Part shown: positions 1 through 5,966 of the stretch, in pieces | Numbering within the stretch: position 1 is the stretch's first letter | How the letters are laid out: each line of letters begins with the position of its first letter | Source of the DNA: CAZOKH01 sp964580315 | GTDB lineage: Bacteria; Chloroflexota; Anaerolineae; Anaerolineales; Anaerolineaceae | DNA: 6,490 nt | Direction: 5' to 3' | NCBI GenBank assembly: GCA_964580315.1 | Contig: CAZOKH010000123.1 | Location: forward strand, 1 to 6,490 | Notes under the pieces: model-generated | What the model was told of the DNA's origin: nothing | Database searches by the model: none | The model's input: only the letters and a program-made list of their open reading frames with translations | Made by a program: the position numbers and the translations under genes

Positions 1-929
1 TTACTGTTTATTACCAGACTCTGCGGGGCAGCGTTCAAGCCCTGGAACAGGCCAGTTTTGAAGTTGCCAACGGAGAAATCATGGGATTGGCCGGCGAGTC
101 GGGTTGTGGAAAAACCACCCTCAGCAACAGCCTGATTATGCTCACCCCCCCCATGAAACACATTGGCGGCAGCGTGCTGCTGGATGGCGAGCCGCTGCCC
201 ATAGCGGATGAAAATAAAATGGTGGACTATCGTTTCAAGAAAGTTTCCATCATCCCGCAGTATGCCATGAACGCCATGAATCCGACCCGCAAAATCGGGA
301 AAATGATTGAAGAACTGCTGCACTCACGCAAAATGGATTACAAATCGCGGGAGGAAGAACTTCTGCGGCGAATCAAGATGGTCAAACTTCCGCAAGATGT
401 TCTGGATTTATATCCCATCGAATTATCCGGCGGCATGAAACAGCGCATGGTGATGGTGCTCTCCACCTTGCTTGATCCCTCCTTATTAATAGCCGATGAA
501 GTGACTTCTGCATTGGATGTTTCCAGCCAGAAAGCTGTGTCTGAACTGCTGGTGGAATTTCGAGATCGGCAAATTGTCAAGAGCATCATGGTCATCACCC
601 ATGACATCTCCATCCTCTATCAAATTGCTGACACGATTATGGTGATGTATGCCGGCCAACTGGCCGAGAAAGCGCCCACCAAAACCATCATCCATGCCCC
701 ACGCCATCCCTACACCAAAATGTTAATCTCTTCACTTCCCAAAGTGGGCGTTAAATATGAAGAGCACCGCCTGGAAGGAATTCCAGGCAAACCGCCCTTG
801 CTGCTTAATCCTCCTGAAGGCTGCCGCTTTAGAGCACGCTGCCCGGTGGCATTTGAAAAATGCCGCGAGGCGCCGCCGTTTGTCGAAGTTGAGCCCGGCC
901 ACTTTGTGGCATGCTGGAAGGAGCGCTGA
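1..929 (+). CDS. ABC transporter ATP-binding protein, DppD/OppD type (5' truncated by window)
   Basis: ATPase subunit of a peptide/nickel-type ABC importer, acting at the cytoplasmic face of the membrane. The reading frame is open from base 3 and gives 308 residues in the window; the start lies upstream. The ATG at 81 is internal, because the 26 codons before it encode the usual family N-terminal stretch (TLRGSVQALEQASFEVANGE). Counting from the Met at base 81, I see Walker A GESGCGKTT (5-13), the Q-loop Gln (60), signature LSGGMKQR (115-122), Walker B ending in Asp139-Glu140, and the switch His164. The C-terminal extension has HPYT (209-212) and four cysteines (248, 254, 261, 278) typical of the family. 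Glu140 is followed by VTSALD instead of the common PTTALD. All ATP-hydrolysis residues are present, so it looks functional. It ends 3 bases before the partner ATPase. The neighbouring sugar phosphorylases suggest an oligosaccharide substrate rather than peptides; that is inference. Confidence 0.93.
   Translation, partial: TVYYQTLRGSVQALEQASFEVANGEIMGLAGESGCGKTTLSNSLIMLTPPMKHIGGSVLLDGEPLPIADENKMVDYRFKKVSIIPQYAMNAMNPTRKIGKMIEELLHSRKMDYKSREEELLRRIKMVKLPQDVLDLYPIELSGGMKQRMVMVLSTLLDPSLLIADEVTSALDVSSQKAVSELLVEFRDRQIVKSIMVITHDISILYQIADTIMVMYAGQLAEKAPTKTIIHAPRHPYTKMLISSLPKVGVKYEEHRLEGIPGKPPLLLNPPEGCRFRARCPVAFEKCREAPPFVEVEPGHFVACWKER
916..923 (+). promoter_or_regulatory. Shine-Dalgarno for the second ATPase gene
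   Basis: GGAAGGAG lies inside the last codons of the preceding ATPase gene, 9 bases before the ATG at 933. It fixes that start and implies translation from the same mRNA. Confidence 0.75.
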
Positions 930-932
930 GCC

Positions 933-1880
933 ATGCTGGAAATCAAAAATTTATCCAAAATCTACCGGGTGGGCACCTTTGGCAACAAAGAGCTGCACGC
1001 CGTGCGCAACGTCAGTTTTAATGTGAAGAATGGTGAAATTGTCTCTCTCATCGGTGAGAGCGGCAGCGGCAAAAGCACCATAGGCAAAATGATTCTGCGC
1101 CTGACCGATATCACTTCAGGGCAGATCAATTTCAATGGAGTGGATATTGCCACATTCAAGGGGGCGGCATTAAAAGACTATTACCGCAAAGTGCAGGGAG
1201 TCTTCCAGGATCCTTTCAGTTCGTACAATCCCATCTTCAAAGCAGATCGCATCTTTAACATTATCCATGAGGAATTCTTCCCGGATATGAGCTGCAGCGC
1301 CTGGGAGACAAAATTACACGATTCGTTATGTTGCGTGGGTCTAAATCCCGAGCATGTGTTGAACAAATTTCCACACCAGCTTAGCGGCGGTCAGTTGCAG
1401 CGCTTTCTCATTGCGCGCGCCCTGTTGCTGGAAACCGATTTCATCGTTGCTGATGAAATTATCAGCATGCTCGATGCCTCCACCCGCATTGATGTGCTTA
1501 ACCTTTTGGCCGAGTTAAAGACAAAAGGTTTTTCGGTGCTTTTCATCACCCACGATCTGTCACTGGGCTATTACATCAGTGAGCGGGCTGTCATTCTATA
1601 CCGCGGCTGCGTGGTGGAAATGGGCAAGACCGATAAGATTTTCAACAGTCCCATCCACCCCTACACGCGGGCGCTGATGAGTTCGGTTCCGCGCCTGGAC
1701 AAACGCTGGGAAGAAGGCGCCGGCGGCGATTTGTGTACTCACGAGTCGCTGGGAATCCAGTTGGGATGCAGCTATTATGATCGTTGTAAAAGCGCAATCC
1801 CTGAGAAATGTAGTTCACTGGCTCCCGAACTGGTCGAAGTGGAAGAAGATCACTTTGTGGCCTGTCACCTGTACCAGTAA
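933..1880 (+). CDS. ABC transporter ATP-binding protein, DppF/OppF type
   Basis: Second ATPase subunit, expected to pair with the upstream DppD-like protein as the heterodimeric motor of one importer. It has 315 residues, a normal length for the family. Visible motifs are Walker A GESGSGKST (41-49), the Q-loop Gln92 in FQDPFSSYNP, signature LSGGQLQR (150-157), Walker B IVADE (171-175) with catalytic Glu175, D-loop MLDAST (179-184) and switch His207. The C-terminal extension contains HPYTRAL (242-248) and four cysteines (279, 285, 293, 311) spaced like those of its partner. Glu175 is followed by IISMLD instead of the PVSALD typical of peptide transporters; from memory, this form occurs in the subgroup found beside carbohydrate genes. 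The gap from the previous gene is 3 bases, so an operon is near certain. Substrate assignment to oligosaccharides rests on context. Confidence 0.93.
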   Translation: MLEIKNLSKIYRVGTFGNKELHAVRNVSFNVKNGEIVSLIGESGSGKSTIGKMILRLTDITSGQINFNGVDIATFKGAALKDYYRKVQGVFQDPFSSYNPIFKADRIFNIIHEEFFPDMSCSAWETKLHDSLCCVGLNPEHVLNKFPHQLSGGQLQRFLIARALLLETDFIVADEIISMLDASTRIDVLNLLAELKTKGFSVLFITHDLSLGYYISERAVILYRGCVVEMGKTDKIFNSPIHPYTRALMSSVPRLDKRWEEGAGGDLCTHESLGIQLGCSYYDRCKSAIPEKCSSLAPELVEVEEDHFVACHLYQ

Positions 1881-1889
1881 GAATGATCA

Positions 1890-1895
1890 AGAGGA
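1890..1895 (+). promoter_or_regulatory. Shine-Dalgarno for the GH130 gene
   Basis: AGAGGA lies 6 bases before the ATG at 1902 in a 21-base gap. It supports that start and leaves no room for a separate promoter between the ATPase and GH130 genes. Confidence 0.65.
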
Positions 1896-1901
1896 CAAGC
1901 A

Positions 1902-2885
1902 ATGACCAAGCCTGAAATTAAAGGTTCACCTTTACCCAACATCCCCTGGGAAGATCGCCCGCAGAATTGCAGTGAGGTGGTGTGGCGTTCAGCCAGAAAT
2001 CCCATCATCACGCGCGATGTGGTGCCGGGCATCAACAGCATCTTCAACAGTGCTGTGGTGCCGTTTGAAGGAAAATTCGCCGGCGTTTTTCGCTGTGATA
2101 ACACCGCCCGCGACATGCAAATTCACGCCGGAACCAGCCCCGACGGCATTCACTGGAAGATCGAACCGCAGCGCATTCAATTCGTCTGCCAGGATGAAGA
2201 AATCGGGCGTTTCGAATACGGCTACGATCCGCGGGTGAGCTGGCTGGAAGACCGCTATTATGTCACCTGGTGCAATGGCTATCACGGCCCGACCATTGGG
2301 GTGGGCTACACCTACGATTTTAAAACCTTCTACCAGTTGGAAAACGCCTACCTGCCTTACAACCGCAATGGTGTGCTGTTTCCCCGCCGCATTGGCGACA
2401 AATACGCCATGTTCAGCCGCCCCAGCGACACCGGTCACACCCCCTTTGGTGACATTTTCTACAGTGAGAGCCCCGATATGATCCACTGGGGGCACCACCG
2501 GCATGTCATGGCACCGCGCGACGGCTGGCAATCAACCAAAATCGGTGCCGGTCCCATTCCCATCGAAACCTCTGAAGGCTGGTTATTGATCTATCACGGC
2601 GTCATCACATCTTGCAACGGCTTTGTTTACAGCTTTGGCGCGGCTCTATTAGACCTGGATCAACCCTGGAAAGTGATTCGCCGCTCGAAGCACTACCTGA
2701 TCCATCCGCGTGAGATTTATGAGAACGTGGGCGATGTGCCCAACGTCACTTTCCCCTGCGCGGCGCTGGTTGACGCCCCCACTGGCAGAATGGCCATATA
2801 CTACGGCGGCGCTGATACGGTCACTTGCCTGGCTTACGCGTACATCTCAGAAATTTTTGATTTTCTCCAGCATTATTCATACTGA
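1902..2885 (+). CDS. GH130 beta-1,4-mannoside (mannooligosaccharide) phosphorylase
   Basis: Cytoplasmic inverting phosphorylase predicted to cleave a non-reducing-end beta-1,4-mannosyl bond with phosphate, releasing alpha-mannose 1-phosphate. The 327 residues cover the five-bladed beta-propeller with no signal peptide. The N-terminus (IPWEDRP, 14-20; ARNPIITRDVVPGINSIFNS, 31-50) and WCNGYHGPTIGVGYT (123-137) match, from memory, the GH130_2 group of UhgbMP and TM1225 rather than the longer mannosylglucose phosphorylases. Asp109 in YGYDPR is the expected proton donor. Basic residues expected to hold phosphate are present: Arg155 (NRNG), Arg173 (FSRPSD), Lys213 (STKIGAG) and His232 (YHG). This favours a phosphorylase over the GH130 hydrolases that lack them. 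The substrate could be mannooligosaccharides from mannan or glucomannan, or Man-beta-1,4-GlcNAc from N-glycans. The adjoining cellobiose phosphorylase favours plant glucomannan, but this is inference. Confidence is high for the family and moderate for the substrate. Confidence 0.92.
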   Translation: MTKPEIKGSPLPNIPWEDRPQNCSEVVWRSARNPIITRDVVPGINSIFNSAVVPFEGKFAGVFRCDNTARDMQIHAGTSPDGIHWKIEPQRIQFVCQDEEIGRFEYGYDPRVSWLEDRYYVTWCNGYHGPTIGVGYTYDFKTFYQLENAYLPYNRNGVLFPRRIGDKYAMFSRPSDTGHTPFGDIFYSESPDMIHWGHHRHVMAPRDGWQSTKIGAGPIPIETSEGWLLIYHGVITSCNGFVYSFGAALLDLDQPWKVIRRSKHYLIHPREIYENVGDVPNVTFPCAALVDAPTGRMAIYYGGADTVTCLAYAYISEIFDFLQHYSY

Positions 2886-2912
2886 TTAATGCGCATATCT
2901 TGATTATTGTGT

Positions 2913-2916
2913 GAGG
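2913..2916 (+). promoter_or_regulatory. Shine-Dalgarno for the GH94 gene
   Basis: GAGG lies 4 bases before the ATG at 2921, within the 35-base gap after GH130. The ATG is confirmed by the family N-terminus (MQFGFFDD) starting exactly there. The gap holds no terminator-like hairpin followed by a T run, so co-transcription with GH130 is likely. Confidence 0.6.
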
Positions 2917-2920
2917 ATTT

Positions 2921-5362
2921 ATGCAATTCGGTTTTTTTGATGATAAACAACGGGAATATGTAATTACACAGGCGGTCACCCCCCAGCCGTGGATCAACTA
3001 CCTGGGCAGTGAAGACTTTTTCAGCCTGATCTCCAACACAGCCGGCGGCTATTCCTTCTACCGTGATGCACGCCTGCGCCGCCTGACGCGCTTTCGTTAC
3101 AACGACGCCCCTCTTGATGAGGGCAGCCGCTTCATCTACATGCGGGATGACGATGGGGATATCTGGTCGCCCACCGGTTCGCCTGTGCGTAGCGGTCTCG
3201 ACCAGTACACCTGCCGTCACGGGCTGGGCTACACCTGCATCCAATCCAGCCAAAAGGGCATAGAAACAGAGGTGTGTTTCTTTGTCCCCGTTGATGGAAC
3301 CCTGGAAATCTGGGACATGACCATCCGCAACCACCGGGAAAAAGCCGCGAAAGTTCAGCTTTTCTCTGCTGTTGAATTTTGCCTGTGGGATGCCCTGGAT
3401 GATTCCACCAACTTCCAGCGCAATTATTCGATTGGCGAAGTGGAAGTGGAAGGCAACGTGATCTACCACAAGAGCGAATACCGCGAACGCCGCAACCATT
3501 TTGCCTATTTCACCTGCTCCGAACCGGTGGCAGCCTTTGACACGCAGCGTGATGCCTTCCTGGGCATCGGCAACGGCTGGCCCAACCCGCAAGCAGTGAA
3601 AAGCGGGCAACTGACCAATTCCATTGCGCACGGCTGGCAGCCCATTGGCGCTCAACAGATTGACCTGCTGCTGCAGCCCGGCGAATCCCGGCGCATCATC
3701 TTCCTGCTGGGATATGCCGAAAACACGGTCGATGAAAAATTTGACCCGCCCGATTCACAAACCATCAACAAGCGCAACGTCCTTCCGGTCATCCAACTTT
3801 ATCTCAAACCACAAACTGTCGATGCCGCATTCATTGCGTTGAAAGACTACTGGGCTGACCTGCTCGGCAAATTCCAGGTAGACACTCCCAATCCGCATGT
3901 CAACCGCATGGTCAACATCTGGAATGCCTATCAATGCATGATCACCTTCAATATGTCGCGTTCTGCCTCGCTGTTCGAGAGCGGCATCGGGCGCGGCATG
4001 GGTTTCCGCGACTCCAACCAGGATTTACTGGGTTTTGTGCACATGATTCCAGAAAAAGCCCGCGCCCGCCTGCTGGACCTGGCTGCCACCCAACTGCTCA
4101 GCGGCGGCGCTTTCCACCAGTACCAGACCCTCACCAAACGCGGCAACAACGACATCGGCAGCGGCTTCAATGACGACCCATTGTGGCTGGTGCTGGCAAC
4201 CGCCGCCTATTTAAAAGAAACCGGCGACTGGTCCATCCTGGATGAACAGGTTCCCTTCGAGAATCAATCCGGAACCGAAGCGACTTTCTACACACATTTG
4301 GAGCGTGCCATCCAATACACGCTTGACCGTATTGGCCCGCACGGTTTGCCACTCATCGGCCGCGCCGACTGGAACGACTGTCTCAATCTGAACTGTTTTT
4401 CTGACACGCCCGGCCAGTCCTTCCAGACCACCACCAACCGTGACGGCAAAGTGGCCGAATCGGTTCTCATTGGCGGTTTATTCGTGCAGGCTGCCGATGA
4501 AATGGCATCCATATCTGCCCAATACGCCAACAAGTCTCGCTCACTTTTTTACCGCAACGCCGCGCAATTGATGGAAAAAACCGTGCTGGATAGCGGTTGG
4601 GACGGCGCCTGGTTCCGCCGCGCCTATGATGACCGCAGTCTGCCCCTCGGAAGCCAGGAATGCAAAGAGGGCTCCATCTTCATTGAACCGCAGGGCATTT
4701 GCATCATGGCGGGCATTGGTCTCGATGACGGCAAAGCGCTCAGCGCCCTGGATGCCGTGCATGAGCGCCTGGCCACCCCGCACGGCATTGTGCTGCTGAA
4801 TCCCGCTTTCACCCACTATGATCTCAACTATGGCGAGATTACCAGTTATCCACCCGGCTACAAGGAAAACGCCGGCGTGTTCTGCCACACCAATCCCTGG
4901 ATTATGATTGCCGAGACGCGTGTTGGCCGCCCTGACCGCGCCCTGGATTATTACCTGCGTATTAACCCATCGGCGCGTGAGGAACTAAGCGACCTGCACC
5001 GCTGCGAACCGTATGTCTATGCGCAAATGATCGCGGGTAAAGATGCCCCCACGCACGGAGAGGCTAAAAATTCCTGGCTCACCGGCACGGCTGCATGGAA
5101 CTTTGTGGCCATTGCACAATGGATCCTGGGCATTCGGCCTGACTGGGACGGCCTGCGCGTCGAACCTGCTCTACCATCTGACTGGCAGGGTTTCACGGCG
5201 GTTCGAAAATATCGCGGCTTAAACTATCAAATCCAGGTGGAACGCCGTGGGGCTGGTAATTCAATAGAACTTTGGGCTGATGGGATTAGAATAGATGGAA
5301 CGGTCATCCCGCTGCCCGTTGAAGGAACAAAGGAAGTTAAGGTTCAAGTTTTCGTAAGCTAA
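2921..5362 (+). CDS. cbp: GH94 cellobiose phosphorylase
   Basis: Cytoplasmic inverting phosphorylase: cellobiose plus phosphate gives alpha-glucose 1-phosphate plus glucose. At 813 residues it has the usual cellobiose phosphorylase length and no signal peptide. The N-terminal beta-sandwich begins MQFGFFDD and continues with PWINYLGSEDFFSLISNTAG and YRDARLRRLTRFRYN, nearly as in the clostridial enzymes I recall. An (alpha/alpha)6 barrel follows. Key barrel segments are GIGRGMGFRDSNQD with Arg358, Arg363 and Asp364; RADWNDCLNLN (481-491), where Asp486 is the expected catalytic acid; His656 in FCHTNPW; and the phosphate-loop residues Thr721-Gly722 in SWLTGTAAWN. All are intact. Close agreement along the length argues against cellodextrin, chitobiose or cellobionate phosphorylase, although specificity within GH94 is not fully readable from motifs. 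The last 45 or so codons are more AT-rich (about 45% GC) and less family-like than the barrel, as expected for a variable C-terminus. Products would feed glycolysis through phosphoglucomutase and glucokinase. Confidence 0.94.
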   Translation: MQFGFFDDKQREYVITQAVTPQPWINYLGSEDFFSLISNTAGGYSFYRDARLRRLTRFRYNDAPLDEGSRFIYMRDDDGDIWSPTGSPVRSGLDQYTCRHGLGYTCIQSSQKGIETEVCFFVPVDGTLEIWDMTIRNHREKAAKVQLFSAVEFCLWDALDDSTNFQRNYSIGEVEVEGNVIYHKSEYRERRNHFAYFTCSEPVAAFDTQRDAFLGIGNGWPNPQAVKSGQLTNSIAHGWQPIGAQQIDLLLQPGESRRIIFLLGYAENTVDEKFDPPDSQTINKRNVLPVIQLYLKPQTVDAAFIALKDYWADLLGKFQVDTPNPHVNRMVNIWNAYQCMITFNMSRSASLFESGIGRGMGFRDSNQDLLGFVHMIPEKARARLLDLAATQLLSGGAFHQYQTLTKRGNNDIGSGFNDDPLWLVLATAAYLKETGDWSILDEQVPFENQSGTEATFYTHLERAIQYTLDRIGPHGLPLIGRADWNDCLNLNCFSDTPGQSFQTTTNRDGKVAESVLIGGLFVQAADEMASISAQYANKSRSLFYRNAAQLMEKTVLDSGWDGAWFRRAYDDRSLPLGSQECKEGSIFIEPQGICIMAGIGLDDGKALSALDAVHERLATPHGIVLLNPAFTHYDLNYGEITSYPPGYKENAGVFCHTNPWIMIAETRVGRPDRALDYYLRINPSAREELSDLHRCEPYVYAQMIAGKDAPTHGEAKNSWLTGTAAWNFVAIAQWILGIRPDWDGLRVEPALPSDWQGFTAVRKYRGLNYQIQVERRGAGNSIELWADGIRIDGTVIPLPVEGTKEVKVQVFVS

Positions 5363-5363
5363 A

Positions 5364-5433
5364 AATTGACCGGATCTGCAACATAGAGATCAAACCATCT
5401 TCACCAATTCAAGTTATTTTGTGAGGGTCAATT
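5364..5433 (+). promoter_or_regulatory. Inverted repeat in the cupin gene leader, possible translational control
   Basis: The 73-base gap between GH94 and the cupin gene contains AATTGACC (5364-5371) and its exact reverse complement GGTCAATT (5426-5433). Just inside the left arm is a small hairpin, GATCT (5373-5377) with AGATC (5387-5391). Pairing of the outer arms would bury part of the GAGGG ribosome-binding site (5423-5427) and end 2 bases before the ATG at 5436. No T run follows, so it is not an intrinsic terminator. A regulatory role is inference; the 54-base loop makes the outer stem weak alone. Confidence 0.3.
5423..5427 (+). promoter_or_regulatory. Shine-Dalgarno for the upstream cupin start
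   Basis: GAGGG sits 8 bases before the ATG at 5436 and supports the longer 160-residue form. A second candidate, AAGGA at 5472-5476, sits 7 bases before an in-frame ATG at 5484 and supports a 144-residue form. Confidence 0.5.
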
Positions 5434-5435
5434 AA

Positions 5436-5918
5436 ATGCGTGCTGACAGCATTAATCATCAAGAAAAGAGTAAGGATCAGGAAATGGATAATCAAATGCT
5501 TGAAGTGGTCGGAATGCAATGTGAAGGCTTTAAACCCTTGATATTTTTTAATAGTTGGCGTGTGGCAACTTTGCGCTATATGGACAGCCTTTTTCCACCG
5601 GCTATTGACCGCTTTGAGCGCCACCTGGAAACAGATGAGGTTTTTCTGTTGCTGGACGGCCAGGCAATTCTGCTGATTGTAAAGGATGAGAACCAGCTTC
5701 CCGAACCTGTCTGGATGGAGCCGCAAAAGATTTACAATGTGCGGCAATATTGCTGGCACGGCATCATCATGAGCCGTGACGCAAACATCCTGCTGGTTGA
5801 AAATGGAGATACCGGTGAAAGCAACTCTGAATTCTTCACCCTGAATCCCCGCCAGAAGGCATGTATCCTGGAAATCGCCCGCAGCATGCCGGCATGGGCT
5901 GAAATTGAAGTCGGTTGA
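5436..5918 (+). CDS. Small single-domain cupin protein of unknown function
   Basis: It encodes 160 residues, or 144 if translation begins at the in-frame ATG at 5484; both starts have a reasonable ribosome-binding site. The first 16 residues of the long form are polar and look unlike a domain. MDNQMLEV at the second start resembles the N-terminus I recall for similar proteins, so the short form may be the native one. The core is a cupin-like beta-barrel. RHLETDEVFLLLDG (62-75) fits the first cupin motif as His63-x-Glu65-x2-Glu68-x6-Gly75, and Trp107-His108 sits where the second motif's metal-binding His is expected. His63, Glu68 and His108 could form a metal site. There are no membrane segments or signal peptide, so it is probably cytoplasmic. 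It lies between cellobiose phosphorylase and GH1, suggesting a role in sugar handling (isomerase, mutarotase or ligand sensor), but nothing in the sequence proves an activity. Confidence 0.8.
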   Translation: MRADSINHQEKSKDQEMDNQMLEVVGMQCEGFKPLIFFNSWRVATLRYMDSLFPPAIDRFERHLETDEVFLLLDGQAILLIVKDENQLPEPVWMEPQKIYNVRQYCWHGIIMSRDANILLVENGDTGESNSEFFTLNPRQKACILEIARSMPAWAEIEVG

Positions 5919-5947
5919 TTGGAGAATATCGACTCGGTATCAATCAA
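5915..5947 (+). promoter_or_regulatory. Candidate promoter and inverted repeat before the GH1 gene
   Basis: TTGATT (5915-5920) and TATCAA (5938-5943) are separated by 17 bases and each match the sigma-70 boxes at 4 of 6 positions. The first box overlaps the cupin stop codon. Within the same stretch TTGATTG (5915-5921) is mirrored by CAATCAA (5941-5947), which could be an operator dyad or a weak hairpin. Transcription would begin a few bases before the GH1 ribosome-binding site. GH1 could equally be read from the upstream operon. Confidence 0.25.
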
Positions 5948-5952
5948 AAGAT

Positions 5953-5958
5953 AAAGGA
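5953..5958 (+). promoter_or_regulatory. Shine-Dalgarno for the GH1 gene
   Basis: AAAGGA lies 8 bases before the ATG at 5967. An in-frame ATG at 5958 overlaps this site and would have no proper ribosome-binding site of its own, so 5967 is preferred. Confidence 0.65.
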
Positions 5959-5966
5959 TGAAATCC

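Noticed and set aside
81..929. ATG at 81 as the true start of the first ATPase
   Set aside because: The same frame is open from base 3 and encodes the family's conserved N-terminal segment just before Walker A. The gene simply begins left of the window.
1989..2531. 180-codon open frame on the minus strand
   Set aside because: It is antisense to the GH130 catalytic region, with low-complexity Val/Ala-rich content and no motif; a shadow of the real gene.
2889..2896. ATGCGCAT palindrome between GH130 and GH94, considered as an operator
   Set aside because: Eight-base palindromes are common by chance, the symmetry does not extend, and no promoter-like boxes flank it in the 35-base gap.
2873..3655. 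260-codon open frame on the minus strand
   Set aside because: It lies almost wholly antisense to the highly conserved GH94 gene and its protein shows no recognisable family. It is explained by codon-position GC bias of the real gene.
4541..4888. 115-codon open frame on the minus strand
   Set aside because: It is antisense to the GH94 barrel, has no ribosome-binding context and no recognisable domain.
5366..5394. TTGACC at 5366-5371 as a -35 box for the cupin gene
   Set aside because: No acceptable -10 box lies 16-18 bases downstream (ATCAAA at 5389-5394 is a poor match), so I read this segment as part of the inverted repeat instead.
5885..5896. 12-base palindrome CATGCCGGCATG near the 3' end of the cupin gene
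   Set aside because: One or two such palindromes are expected by chance in a window this size. It is inside coding sequence and has no following T run to make a terminator.
5958..5960. In-frame ATG at 5958 as the GH1 start
   Set aside because: It overlaps the AAAGGA ribosome-binding site that is well placed for the ATG at 5967, and the family N-terminus begins right after 5967.
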